30,109 nucleotides of DNA from a virus. Shown one piece after another: positions 1 to 7,199 of this stretch. The notes below the pieces were generated by a model, which saw only the letters and a program-made list of their open reading frames with translations, made no database searches and was not told the origin of the DNA. A program made the position numbers and the translations under genes. The stretch is taken from the IMG/VR virus record IMGVR_UViG_3300044981_000197, positions 1 through 30,109 of that record; one strand, written 5' to 3'. Each line of letters starts with the position of its first letter. Position 1 is the stretch's first letter.

Positions 1-1
1 C

Positions 2-154
2 GGCGCGTTGGCCGGAGACAACACGCCGAAGCGGACCTCGACCCCGGCGCAGATCCAATCGACCGCTGACCTGCTCAAATTGCCCAAGGGGCGGGCCTAT
101 GTCGTGCCCAAGGGCTTCGATGAAGCGGGGCAAGTTCGCTACGCGGGTTATTGA
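2..154 (+). CDS. 3' end of a phage gene, likely virion protein (partial)
   Basis: An open frame runs in from the left edge and stops with TGA at 152-154, giving the last 50 residues. The tail reads LPKGRAYVVPKGFDEAGQVR and ends in AGY, a compact basic/aromatic end with no membrane segment. The next gene starts 2 bp after the stop in the same direction, so the two are co-transcribed. The downstream ejection-like protein suggests a structural role, but nothing in the visible part identifies a family. Confidence 0.55.
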   Translation, partial: GALAGDNTPKRTSTPAQIQSTADLLKLPKGRAYVVPKGFDEAGQVRYAGY

Positions 155-156
155 TC

Positions 157-1764
157 ATGGCCAGCTGGGACGACGCCATCAAAGCGCAACAGGGCGGCGC
201 CGCCGCCGCCGCGCCCTCGGGATCGAGCTGGGACCAGATCGTCAAGCCGGTGCCGCTGTCGACCGATGCGCCCAAGCCGCAGGCGCCCGGCGACTTCTTC
301 ACCAAATACCTCGGGGTCGCGCCAGCCTCCGAACTCGATCCGAACTGGAAGCCCTCGGGCAATAGCCTCAAGGACTTCTTCACCCGCCCCATGGCCAAGA
401 CCGAGGGCGTGGTCCCGGCGGCGAGCGACACGGCGCTGTCGATCGGCGATTACGCCACGCTCGGTTTCGGCGGCAAGATGCTCGGCCCCGGCGCGCAGCA
501 GACGATCGCCCAGGCGCATCGCAACATGGGGCTGATGGATTATGGCGCGCAGGCGATCGGCTATGCCGGGCCAGGTTCGGTTCTCGGGCCAGCGGCGCGC
601 GGGATCGTCGGCGCCGTGCCTGGAGTGACTTCGGCGGGCGCTGGGCTGGCCACCCGAGTCGGGGCCGGAGCGGCGGCGGGCGGGCTCGAAGGCGCAGCCG
701 CGGGCGCAGCCGGAACCTACGGCCACAACCAGGGCTGGGATGATCTCAGCAACGTCGGCCAGGGCGCGCTGATGGGCGGGATTACCGGCGCGGCCGGCGG
801 CGTAGCCTCCAGGGGCGAGGCTGGGCCAACCCAGAAAGGTCCAACCGAGGCCGAGGTCGGTCAACCGGGCCGCGGCGGCGCGCCGACCGGCATGGTCGCC
901 GACAAGGAGAAGGCCTACGCGCCCTTAAACACAATCTACTTCGATAATCCGTCGTACGCCGGGCCTATCAGCACGGTCAGGAACGCCATCAATCTTCAGA
1001 ACAACCCGCTGGGCCGGAAGGGTATTGACGTCGGCATCACGCCCGAGATCGACAAGATCGTCAACGATGTCGCCAGCCAGTCCTCGGTCACCGCCAAGAA
1101 CCTGCAGGAGGCGAGCTATAAACTGCGCAACAACATAGACAACGGCGCCAATCCGGTCGCGCACCGCTTCGCCGACGCCCTCGACTCCACCTTGTCCAAC
1201 GGCGCGCCGAGTCCGGGCAGCGTCGGCGCGACCGGAGCCCCAGCGCAGGTCGGCGAGGCCGCCGCGGCGCAGAAGGCGGGCAATGCGCTGTACCAGAAGA
1301 TCCAAGATCTGAACCGCCTGGGAACCGACCCGAGCGAACTCACCAAGGCGGCGGTCAAGCAGACCATGAGTTTTCCTTCGAACGCTCCCGGCACGGCGCA
1401 GGGCGACGCGCTCGCCAAGCTCTATGGATCCTTGAGCCCGAGCTTCAGTCCTTTCGCCGCTCGGCACATCCTAGCGCCGGTCGCTGGCGCCGGAACCGGC
1501 GCGCTCGAAGGCTATGTGAACGCCGCCGAGGGTCAGGATCCCTACACCAATGCGCTGATCCACAGCGGCGAAGAGGCGATGCTTTTCCATGGGCTGCATT
1601 CAGCCGCGGCGCCCAAGCCAGCGGCGAACCTCAATGCGGCGCGGTTCACGATTGGAACAGGCCGACCGCTCACCACCACCGGCGGCGACATCGGCAACGC
1701 GATCTTGAGGGCGACGATCGCGCACGCGGCGTCAGGCTACCCGCAACCTGATCAGAGCCAATAG
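157..1764 (+). CDS. Putative phage DNA-ejection / internal virion protein
   Basis: 535 aa from ATG at 157, two bases after the upstream stop; an in-frame TTG at 151 overlaps that stop and is less likely. The N-terminus carries two short repeats (ASWDD near residue 2, SSWDQ near residue 25). A Gly/Ala-rich stretch at about residues 130-220 could form amphipathic or membrane-associating helices. A longer mixed helical region follows, and the C-terminus is again Ala-rich. This composition, the length and the position at the end of a late rightward block are typical of podovirus internal (ejection) proteins that enter the host envelope with the DNA. No catalytic motif, such as a transglycosylase Glu, can be assigned, so the function is inferred from composition and context only. 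Confidence 0.55.
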   Translation: MASWDDAIKAQQGGAAAAAPSGSSWDQIVKPVPLSTDAPKPQAPGDFFTKYLGVAPASELDPNWKPSGNSLKDFFTRPMAKTEGVVPAASDTALSIGDYATLGFGGKMLGPGAQQTIAQAHRNMGLMDYGAQAIGYAGPGSVLGPAARGIVGAVPGVTSAGAGLATRVGAGAAAGGLEGAAAGAAGTYGHNQGWDDLSNVGQGALMGGITGAAGGVASRGEAGPTQKGPTEAEVGQPGRGGAPTGMVADKEKAYAPLNTIYFDNPSYAGPISTVRNAINLQNNPLGRKGIDVGITPEIDKIVNDVASQSSVTAKNLQEASYKLRNNIDNGANPVAHRFADALDSTLSNGAPSPGSVGATGAPAQVGEAAAAQKAGNALYQKIQDLNRLGTDPSELTKAAVKQTMSFPSNAPGTAQGDALAKLYGSLSPSFSPFAARHILAPVAGAGTGALEGYVNAAEGQDPYTNALIHSGEEAMLFHGLHSAAAPKPAANLNAARFTIGTGRPLTTTGGDIGNAILRATIAHAASGYPQPDQSQ

Positions 1765-1780
1765 CGTTTCACGGGAAATA

Positions 1781-1809
1781 GGGAGGACGAGAGCGGTGCT
1801 CGTCCTCCC
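1781..1809. terminator. Strong hairpin between convergent genes
   Basis: GGGAGGACGAG (1781-1791) and CTCGTCCTCCC (1799-1809) form a perfect 11-bp stem with a 7-nt loop, 16 bp after the stop of the rightward ejection-like gene and 31 bp before the end of the leftward PEP-CTERM gene. There is no U-run on either side, so termination would depend on the stem or on Rho. The position suits a bidirectional terminator. Confidence 0.6.
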
Positions 1810-1840
1810 CCGAATTGCCGCGGCCACAGGGGGTGTAGGC

Positions 1841-2485
1841 TTAAACGGCAATCCGGCTGGCCCGTGAACGAACGCCCACAAAGCCGAGCAGACCAAAGCC
1901 TAGCAGCATCAGCGCCCAGGTCGAGGGCTCGGGCACGCCGGTGGTCAGTTGGATCGAGCCGCCGAACGACTGCCGCGGCGCGGTGAAATCGATCGCGAAC
2001 TGCGTTTCGTCCGAGGTGAACGGCCCAGTCGCCGCCGAGAATGGACCCGCGGAACCGTCGAGCAGCGCCACCGGGAAGGTGTGCGAAGCGAGCAACCCGC
2101 CATCGGCGAAGGTCGACTCGGTGGTCGGGCCCGGGTCGTTGGTGAGCCCGTTGACCGTAAACGTGCTGAGCGTGTTCCCGCGCCCGCTGATATCGCTTTG
2201 CAGGATATCGACCGTCAGCGTGTGCGAGCCGGTGAAGCCGGCCGCGGCGCTGGCGTCGAGGGTGACGCTGGAAAGGTCGGCGTTGGGCAGGATCGGGCTC
2301 CCCTGCGCGGCGATGGTGATGTTGGCGAAGTTGGCGTCGTTGGCGGTGAGGCTGGCCGCGCCGGTGGTGATCCCGGTGACGTTGTCGATCAGCGCGCCGT
2401 TATCGAACACCTCGATTTGCAGCGTCGCCCGCGCCGGACTCGCGATCGCAGCGAGCAGCGCCGCTGACAGAAGAAGCTTATTCAT
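1841..2485 (-). CDS. PEP-CTERM (PEPxxWA-type) sorting-signal protein
   Basis: 214 aa. Residues 1-20 are a signal peptide (MNKLLLSAALLAAIASPARA, cleavage after ARA). The middle is a Thr/Ala/Gly/Asn-rich beta-type extracellular region. The C-terminus is a textbook exosortase signal: VPEPSTWALMLLG, a hydrophobic helix, then a basic tail (RSRASR). In bacteria such proteins are exported, recognised by exosortase (EpsH family) and tied to exopolysaccharide or the outer surface. An excellent Shine-Dalgarno (TAGGAGG) lies 5 nt before ATG 2485. The gene stands alone between two hairpins and opposes the upstream virion gene. It is not a normal phage family and looks like a host-derived moron; alternatively it could mark a piece of host chromosome. 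The sorting signal is clear; the biological role in the phage is unknown. Confidence 0.85.
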   Translation of the reverse strand: MNKLLLSAALLAAIASPARATLQIEVFDNGALIDNVTGITTGAASLTANDANFANITIAAQGSPILPNADLSSVTLDASAAAGFTGSHTLTVDILQSDISGRGNTLSTFTVNGLTNDPGPTTESTFADGGLLASHTFPVALLDGSAGPFSAATGPFTSDETQFAIDFTAPRQSFGGSIQLTTGVPEPSTWALMLLGFGLLGFVGVRSRASRIAV

Positions 2486-2506
2486 GCGTCCCTCCTAAAG
2501 GGAAAC

Positions 2507-2569
2507 GTCGGCGGGATGCCGACGCTCCTTGGATCTCTAATATCCGTATCATTGATACGGATATTTTTT
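2507..2569 (+). terminator. Plus-directed Rho-independent terminator plus small hairpin
   Basis: AATATCCGTATC (2539-2550) and GATACGGATATT (2554-2565) form a perfect 12-bp stem with loop ATT, followed on the plus strand by a run of Ts to 2569. It therefore reads as an intrinsic terminator for rightward transcripts, although both neighbouring genes are leftward. It would stop antisense read-through from the virion block. On the minus strand the same hairpin follows the collagen-like stop directly but lacks a U-run. A second stem, GTCGGC/GCCGAC (2507-2523), lies in the PEP-CTERM leader. Confidence 0.65.
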
Positions 2570-2570
2570 G

Positions 2571-3254
2571 CTACTTCGGCTGCGGGCGCTGGGGCGCGCC
2601 GGGTCGGGTCGGCAATTGTCCAGCGGTTGGCGGTCGTTGGCCCGGCCGCTGCCCAGGCAGACCCTGGCCGGGTTGAGCTGGCGGACGCTGGCCGGGTAGA
2701 CCCTGACCCGGCTGCGGAGGACGTTGACCCGGTCGCGGCGGCTGGGGGCTGGGCAGCTCCTGATCGGGGCCTTCCTCGCCCTCGCCCGGCAGTCCCTGAT
2801 CGGGCTGTCCGCCCTCGGGAATGTCGACGACGAAATAGTGCATCTTCTTGTGGCCAGTCGAGCTGACCACCGCAGCTAGAACCAAAGCCTTGCCCTCGGG
2901 AACGCCGGGGAGGTCGAGCGGCGGCCAGACGGTGCCCGGGGGCGGGTCGACCGGCGGCAACGGCTGGCCGGCGACCGGCGGCAGGCCGACGTCGGGATGC
3001 TCGGGATCGAGCGGCCACACTGGCAGCTGGCCGGCGTCCTCGCCGCCGCCCTCGCCCTCGTCGACGCCCCAATCGGGATCCACGGGCCGGCCAGGACGAC
3101 CGGGGCGGGATGGCAAATGACCGGGATGCCCAGGGGCGCCAGGGAAGCCAGGGAGCTGACCAGGGCGTCCAGGGCGCCCAGGAAGCTCATGGTCGGGGTG
3201 CCCGCCGCCCGGTTGGTCGAAAAACTGAATGTACGCCCACGAACCTTGTGCCAT
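2571..3254 (-). CDS. Collagen-like Pro/Gly-rich protein
   Basis: 227 aa starting MAQGSWAYIQFFDQPGGG. The N-terminal third has irregular Gly-Pro triplets such as GRPGRPGQLPGFPGAPG. A more ordinary segment lies near residues 125-155 (GKALVLAAVVSS and HYFVVDIPEGG), and the C-terminal third repeats LPGQRP and PGQGLPGQ units. The first half resembles collagen-like repeats seen in phage fibres and surface proteins; the second is a Pro/Gln-rich spacer. The ATG overlaps the TAA of the gene upstream (TAATG), and the gene ends the long leftward operon just before a hairpin. The repeats are visible; a structural or adhesive role is inference, and a disordered linker protein is the alternative. Confidence 0.7.
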   Translation of the reverse strand: MAQGSWAYIQFFDQPGGGHPDHELPGRPGRPGQLPGFPGAPGHPGHLPSRPGRPGRPVDPDWGVDEGEGGGEDAGQLPVWPLDPEHPDVGLPPVAGQPLPPVDPPPGTVWPPLDLPGVPEGKALVLAAVVSSTGHKKMHYFVVDIPEGGQPDQGLPGEGEEGPDQELPSPQPPRPGQRPPQPGQGLPGQRPPAQPGQGLPGQRPGQRPPTAGQLPTRPGAPQRPQPK

Positions 3255-3511
3255 TAGCGTTTCTCCTTTGCTTTAAATTCACCGAGCGCTTTCATCGCCA
3301 GGATGATCTCTGGCTCCCCGGCGACCTCTTTGATCTCCTGATCAGTGAGTTCGCGCAAGATCAATTCGTCGCCATAGACCATAAGATGATGACAGTAGAA
3401 ACATATCGCGACATCGCCGGGTTTCGGTCCTCGACCACCGCTGGTCGGATCGGCGGCGTCCATATCCTTGCCACAGTTGGTGCAGCGCGTGCTAGGGACG
3501 CGATAGCTCAT
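3254..3511 (-). CDS. Small zinc-ribbon protein
   Basis: 85 aa. It has two Cys pairs, CTNC at residues 10-13 and CFYC at 37-40, with His41-His42 next to the second pair. This forms a plausible treble-clef or zinc ribbon. The rest is charged and helical (TDQEIKEVAGEPEIILAMK) with a Lys-rich tail. Its ATG overlaps the stop of the SNF2 helicase (ATGA) and its own stop overlaps the next start, so it is translationally coupled on both sides. The partner of the ribbon (DNA, RNA or protein) cannot be told. Confidence 0.7.
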   Translation of the reverse strand: MSYRVPSTRCTNCGKDMDAADPTSGGRGPKPGDVAICFYCHHLMVYGDELILRELTDQEIKEVAGEPEIILAMKALGEFKAKEKR

Positions 3512-4905
3512 GCTGGCTCCGCGACCTTGAGGTTCTTGAACACAGAACGATAGAGCGCGTCTTTTCGTTGCAGGGCTTTGACAATCCGCCGGTCGAGATC
3601 CGAGCCCGAGAGGTCGATGTACGACACATATTCGCCCGTCTGGCCGCGCCGGTGGATCCGATCTTCTATCTGGTCCCTGGTGTCGGCGCTGTAACTATTT
3701 TCAAAGAAGATCATCGTCCGGCATAAATCATCCGGTCCCGGGCCGCCGAGCAAGGTGTGGCCGTATTTGGAGGCTTCCGCTTGCAGGAAGATGGTGCGGC
3801 AGAAGGGGTCGGTGTTGAAGCGCCGCTTCTGGTCCTCGACCTCGTCCGCTTTCATCCCCCCTTTGATCCAGGCGCCGCCGCCCAGCGCGTTGGCCAGCAT
3901 ATCGAGGACTGGCCGGTGGCGATAAACGATACACACCTTGCCCTCAGTTTCCTCTTCCAGAAGCTGGCGCAGAAGGTTGAGACGCGGGTTCTCATCGGGG
4001 AGCACAAGTTGATGCGCGTCACCATGTTCATCGTAAACGAAGCCAGTTTGGATCTGGGCCAACTTTTCATATTTCGCGATCGCCACATCGACGGTGACAT
4101 AGCCTTCCTCGATGGCGAGTAGGAACTCATGCTCCATTGAGGCGTATTGGCGCGCCTGCTCGTTCGACATCGCATAGTCGCGGATGGTGAAGTCCTTGCG
4201 CGGCAACGATGGCAACCAGTCTTTCTTTTTCGCCTGGAACACCACAGGGGTCATCATCGAGGCCAGGAGATCGGTGTTCTTGGCCTGCACCACCTCGCGC
4301 ATCTGCCATCCGCCCATGATGCAGAACAGGCCGCGGAAGGCGTAGAAGTTTCGATCTTGAAACAGGCCGAGCGCGCGCAATTGCCCCCACAGATCCTGTG
4401 GTCCTTGCGTCTGCGGGCGCCCGGTTAGGCAGCGCACCCAGCGGCAGATCGGAGCGAGCCGGTGGACGCATTTGGTTTGCTCGGACTTGTTGCTCTTGAT
4501 CTGGATGCTCTCGTCGATCACCAGATAGGCCTTGCCGCGCTTGGCCCATAGCACCATCGCCTGCAGCACGTTAGGCCTGCGGATCGCTTCGTAGTTCAGG
4601 ATGAACACCGGCGGGCGCTCATGCAAGCTGTTGATAAATTGCCCCGCCTGTTTCTTCTTGGCCGACTCGAAGACATGGACGTCGAAGTCGAATTCGTGCT
4701 TCTCGATCTCGTCGACCCAACCCTCCTTGAACGTGTTGGGGCAGATCACGATCAGTCGATCGGCTTCCTCGGCGATCGTCAGGCCTTCGAACTCAGTCAG
4801 CGCGGTCAGGGTCTTGCCGAGCCCTTGCTCCATGAACCAGCCGACGCCGGGCTTGCCCCTGGCGAAGTCGAGGCCCGCGATCTGGACCGGGTCAAGCGTG
4901 CTCAT
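3508..4905 (-). CDS. SNF2-type DEAD/DEAH-box helicase/translocase
   Basis: 465 aa from ATG 4905, preceded by GGAGGA at 5-nt spacing and overlapping the upstream stop as ATGA; an ATG 12 nt earlier lacks this support. Superfamily 2 motifs appear in order: motif I EQGLGKT (about 26-32), motif Ia VICPNTF, motif II VIDES (129-133), motif III LTGRP (160-164), and near the C-terminus motif VI DRIHRRGQTGE, the SNF2 signature RxHRxGQ. SNF2 enzymes use ATP to translocate on duplex DNA. Phage members are short, single-domain forms found in replication and recombination clusters, which matches the SSB-like and nuclease genes in the same operon. The family is clear; the exact task in infection is not. Confidence 0.92.
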   Translation of the reverse strand: MSTLDPVQIAGLDFARGKPGVGWFMEQGLGKTLTALTEFEGLTIAEEADRLIVICPNTFKEGWVDEIEKHEFDFDVHVFESAKKKQAGQFINSLHERPPVFILNYEAIRRPNVLQAMVLWAKRGKAYLVIDESIQIKSNKSEQTKCVHRLAPICRWVRCLTGRPQTQGPQDLWGQLRALGLFQDRNFYAFRGLFCIMGGWQMREVVQAKNTDLLASMMTPVVFQAKKKDWLPSLPRKDFTIRDYAMSNEQARQYASMEHEFLLAIEEGYVTVDVAIAKYEKLAQIQTGFVYDEHGDAHQLVLPDENPRLNLLRQLLEEETEGKVCIVYRHRPVLDMLANALGGGAWIKGGMKADEVEDQKRRFNTDPFCRTIFLQAEASKYGHTLLGGPGPDDLCRTMIFFENSYSADTRDQIEDRIHRRGQTGEYVSYIDLSGSDLDRRIVKALQRKDALYRSVFKNLKVAEPA

Positions 4906-5291
4906 TTCTTCCTCCACGTTCCATCGCCGACGCGCTCGATCGTCCCGAACTTGCGCAGCTCCTCCAGCCGCGAAGTGACCGAGTTGGGTGAGAAGCCCGC
5001 GGCCACAACTTTGGGCAGCAGATCTTTCGCGCTTTGAGGCCCGCTAGACAGGGCGGCCATGATGATCCCGTTGAGGCCCTTCTCCAGATTGGGGCCTGGC
5101 GAGGCGCGCTTCGCGGTTCGCTTGGGCTTGGTGATGTGTTTGACGGCGTGCGCGATCGCCTCGATCGGGATCTGGGGTTGACGCTCGACCAGCTCCTCGA
5201 CGCTGAGATTGTCGATCGGCAGGAACTTCGACATCAGGCCGAACAGCGTCTCGCCGTCGATGGTGAAGCCGATCTTGAATTTAACAGTCAT
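4902..5291 (-). CDS. Winged-helix protein, paralogue of the gene at 7376-7774
   Basis: 129 aa from ATG 5291 (MTVKFKIGF); longer starts would run through the small gene upstream. The N-terminal half is beta/alpha-like (IGFTIDGETLFG), followed by a basic linker (KPKRTAKRA) and a C-terminal winged-helix-like region: LNGIIMAALSSGPQSAKDL, SVTSRLEELRKFGTIERV, ending in GTWRKK. The order and many residues match the protein at 7376-7774 (ASAKDL, S..S.L..L...G.IERV..G.). The two appear to have arisen by duplication. It probably binds DNA; the target is unknown. The stop overlaps the helicase start. Confidence 0.7.
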   Translation of the reverse strand: MTVKFKIGFTIDGETLFGLMSKFLPIDNLSVEELVERQPQIPIEAIAHAVKHITKPKRTAKRASPGPNLEKGLNGIIMAALSSGPQSAKDLLPKVVAAGFSPNSVTSRLEELRKFGTIERVGDGTWRKK

Positions 5292-5397
5292 CGCCCGGTT
5301 CCTTGTCCATGCCGTCGAGCCAGTCCCGGACCGGAGGGCACGGCAGGCACATGCAAACGAAGGCGATGAGGCCAAGCAGGATGGGGAACCAGTTCAT
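5281..5397 (-). CDS. 38-aa membrane-anchored small protein
   Basis: ATG 5397 overlaps the TGA of the upstream gene (ATGA). The product begins MNWFPILLGLIAFVCMCLP, a single hydrophobic segment with three cysteines (15, 17, 20), followed by a short polar tail (VRDWLDGMDKEPGDDC). It ends with TAA at 5281, overlapping the next gene by 11 nt. It could be a single-pass membrane peptide, or a small lipoprotein-like product given the Cys after the hydrophobic core. The exact coupling at both ends supports translation. Function unknown. Confidence 0.55.
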   Translation of the reverse strand: MNWFPILLGLIAFVCMCLPCPPVRDWLDGMDKEPGDDC

Positions 5398-5621
5398 AGG
5401 CGGTTCTCCAGTTCAGTGATCCGGCGATTGAAGAGATCGAGGTCAGCGTGGACGATCTCCCAGCTTTCTCTGTAGGCGTCGTTGAGAGCGCTCAGCGCCA
5501 GTTTCATTTCGACGTTGGATCGCCGCGTCACGCGAATGACCCCGTTGATCGCGATCGCGCAGGCGAGTGCGCTGAGGACGCAGGTCAACATCGAGATGAT
5601 GGTTATGATATTCCAGATCAT
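5394..5621 (-). CDS. Single-pass membrane protein with coiled-coil tail
   Basis: 75 aa. Residues 1-28 are a long hydrophobic segment (MIWNIITIISMLTCVLSALACAI begins it, given here only in part: ITIISMLTCVLSALACAI). Then come a basic stop-transfer (RVTRRS) and an amphipathic helix to the end (ALSALNDAYRESWEIV, LFNRRITELENRL) with leucine spacing like a short coiled coil. It overlaps its upstream neighbour as ATGA and the 38-aa membrane gene downstream as ATGA. The pair resembles adjacent small membrane proteins of phage lysis or superinfection-exclusion cassettes, but no endolysin is nearby, so the role is open. Confidence 0.65.
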   Translation of the reverse strand: MIWNIITIISMLTCVLSALACAIAINGVIRVTRRSNVEMKLALSALNDAYRESWEIVHADLDLFNRRITELENRL

Positions 5622-5932
5622 TTCGCCCTCCGGATCTTCGCCATGCGGACGACGTGGCCCATAGAGGGCGTGGGTTGAGCGACGGAGGCCGCTTCGTAAG
5701 GGACGAACCCGAGCTTGTAGCCCAGCGCCCGCGCCACCGCGTTGAGTGTGGCCGCCTGGGGTTTGCGCGTCTCGCCGTCGAACCAGTCGTGCAGCGTCTT
5801 CGAGGTGACGCCAGAGGCCTCTTCGATTTTCTTGTAGGAGAACCCGCTCAGCTGCACGACGCCGCGGATTTCGTCGATGATCGGATCCTTGTCGACGAAC
5901 GAGTAGCTTTTGTAGGTGAAGCCTTTAGACAC
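5618..5932 (-). CDS. XRE (Cro/CI-type) helix-turn-helix regulator
   Basis: 104 aa. The helix-turn-helix is at about residues 30-75: FSYKKIEEASGVTSKTLHDW followed by TLNAVARALGYKLGFV, the usual five-helix XRE layout. A short disordered tail is basic at the end (RMAKIRRAK). Length and layout fit a Cro-like repressor or an antitoxin-type regulator. It lies inside the coupled leftward operon (ATGA with the next gene, 8-nt overlap with the one before), not at a divergent promoter as a classical lysogeny repressor would. It may regulate the operon; its operator is not visible here. Confidence 0.8.
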   Translation of the reverse strand: MSKGFTYKSYSFVDKDPIIDEIRGVVQLSGFSYKKIEEASGVTSKTLHDWFDGETRKPQAATLNAVARALGYKLGFVPYEAASVAQPTPSMGHVVRMAKIRRAK

Positions 5933-6149
5933 CGGCGATCTCCATCAGCTTGGCGACGAAGGCGTTGGTGGCTTCGTGACATCGTTCCTGCAACGCCACG
6001 AACTTTACGCGCGAGAGGTCTTCGTCCATATCGTGCCGCCAATAGTCGATCATCGCCTGGTCGTAGGCGCGGTAGAGCCCACCCAATTCAGTGGCGCTGA
6101 ACGCTTCGTGGCGTCGGCGTTGGGCGTGCCAGTCTTCGGTTTCAGTCAT
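5925..6149 (-). CDS. Hypothetical small helical protein
   Basis: 74 aa from ATG 6149, preceded by GGGGGAG at good spacing. The sequence is charged and helical (ELGGLYRAYDQAMIDYWRHD, VALQERCHEATNAFVAKLME). It overlaps both neighbours by 8 nt. No family recognised; an all-helical fold is the only visible feature. Confidence 0.6.
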   Translation of the reverse strand: MTETEDWHAQRRRHEAFSATELGGLYRAYDQAMIDYWRHDMDEDLSRVKFVALQERCHEATNAFVAKLMEIAGV

Positions 6150-6315
6150 TTTTCTCCCCCAGAAATTCGCGCAGCCGCTCACGCTCGGCCGGATCAGAGA
6201 CGTGGTCGGCGAGCCACTGACACACGGCGCAACGCGTCTGCCCCGGCGGCCAATAGCCGTACACGTACACGTCGTAGCCGCAGTCAGGGCAGACGAAGGT
6301 CGGCTCGTCAGGCAT
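6142..6315 (-). CDS. Zinc-ribbon microprotein
   Basis: 57 aa from ATG 6315. Two Cys pairs, CPDC (residues 9-12) and CAVC (30-33), flank a short aromatic hairpin (YDVYVYGYWPPG), giving a complete four-Cys zinc ribbon. An acidic/basic helix follows (DPAERERLREFLGE). It overlaps its neighbours by 8 nt on both sides. The fold is convincing. The role is unknown; such ribbons in phage early operons often act as protein or nucleic-acid adaptors. Confidence 0.65.
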   Translation of the reverse strand: MPDEPTFVCPDCGYDVYVYGYWPPGQTRCAVCQWLADHVSDPAERERLREFLGEKND

Positions 6316-6505
6316 CGGCCTCCTCCTGCTCTTTCTGCAGCTTGAGGTCGCGCTCGACCAGCGCCTTGGCTTTGTGAAGTGAGCCGAGCGCGTGGCCAAG
6401 CTCCAAGGCGGTATCGTTCGAGCAGTCCCGCTCAAGCTGACTGCGCATGGGGGCGAGCTGAGCGAAGGCGGCCTCGCAGCGCGCCAGGATCTCGACGAGC
6501 TTCAT
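6308..6505 (-). CDS. Hypothetical helical protein
   Basis: 65 aa, Leu/Ala/Glu-rich helices (VEILARCEAAFAQLAPMRSQ, HALGSLHKAKALVERDLKLQ) with a heptad-like pattern and an acidic end. The ATG overlaps the upstream stop as ATGA. No family recognised; probably a short coiled coil. Confidence 0.6.
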   Translation of the reverse strand: MKLVEILARCEAAFAQLAPMRSQLERDCSNDTALELGHALGSLHKAKALVERDLKLQKEQEEADA

Positions 6506-6837
6506 GCGTCACCCAGCGGGCGCGGGGCGGGATCAAACAGGTTCTTCGGATTGATGACGCGCGCCTGGGCCGTCTGAGCGATGCTCTTCTCCAGCGAACC
6601 TTCCAGCGCCTTACGACGAAGATCCGCCAGCAGAGAGATGTCGGCCCAGCGTTTAACATCGCTGGCGTCGCCAGTCAGGATCTGAGCGAGGCTCGACGCG
6701 ATCAGCTCCAACGCCTCCTTGCTTTCTGGCTGGAGCGCTTCCCAGTTTTTTCCGCGCCTAAACGCGAACTTGAGCCCTTGGGCGAGCGCCGCCAAGTCTT
6801 CGAAATATTTGCCGTGCAAGCTCTCATCGAGGTTCAT
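6502..6837 (-). CDS. Hypothetical helical protein
   Basis: 111 aa from ATG 6837, which overlaps the stop of the nuclease gene by one base (TGATG). All-helical with alternating charged and Ala/Leu stretches (KYFEDLAALAQGLKFAFRR, EALELIASSLAQIL, ISLLADLRRKALEG) and a Pro-rich end (NLFDPAPRPLGDA). No catalytic pattern is seen. Coupling to the nuclease suggests a joint function, but this is inference. Confidence 0.6.
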   Translation of the reverse strand: MNLDESLHGKYFEDLAALAQGLKFAFRRGKNWEALQPESKEALELIASSLAQILTGDASDVKRWADISLLADLRRKALEGSLEKSIAQTAQARVINPKNLFDPAPRPLGDA

Positions 6838-7199
6838 CAGGTTCCCTTCAGATATTCGAACAGCACGTCGACCCATTGCCCGCTGCCGTAGAAGCAGGTG
6901 CGGATGTCGGCCTGCTCGACCCATGGACTGACGTACATGTTGCGCGCCTTCCAGCCGATCAGAACCACGGGCATGCCAGCGGCGAGGATCCGGTTGCCTT
7001 CGACCCACTGGCGCTCGGTGGGGGAGAAAAGGTTGCCACTGACAATCTTCCCTTCGCCCCAGAGGATGGGCCAACCGGGCAGCTTCATCACCAGATCCAA
7101 CAGCCCGGTCGCCCAGCGGTCCTCCCACCGCCGCGCGTACCCGCCGGGGAGAGCATTGATCTCCCTGACGAGTTCGCGTTTTCGGGTCGCTTCGTCCAT
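6837..7199 (-). CDS. PD-(D/E)XK-type nuclease (VRR-NUC / Holliday-junction resolvase-like)
   Basis: 120 aa from ATG 7199 (an adjacent GTG at 7202 is the alternative). The pattern fits the VRR-NUC/HJR group: ARRWEDRWATGLLDLVMKLP with the first acidic residue (LLDLV), WPILWGEGKIVSG carrying the E-x-K pair, then FSPTERQWVEGNRILAAGMP with the conserved Gln in a helix, and a strand VVLIGW. These are small Mg-dependent endonucleases that resolve or cut recombination intermediates. The neighbours (SNF2 helicase, SSB-like protein) support a recombination role. The family is assigned from motif spacing, not from full similarity. Confidence 0.65.
   Translation of the reverse strand: MDEATRKRELVREINALPGGYARRWEDRWATGLLDLVMKLPGWPILWGEGKIVSGNLFSPTERQWVEGNRILAAGMPVVLIGWKARNMYVSPWVEQADIRTCFYGSGQWVDVLFEYLKGT

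Noticed and set aside
148-864. 238-codon minus-strand frame opposite the ejection-like gene
   Set aside because: Arg/Ala/Gly-rich shadow of a GC-rich gene, no Shine-Dalgarno and no recognisable fold.
2571-3110. CRISPR-like or tandem DNA repeat
   Set aside because: The repetition comes from Pro/Gly codons of the collagen-like gene; units are irregular and there are no spacers.
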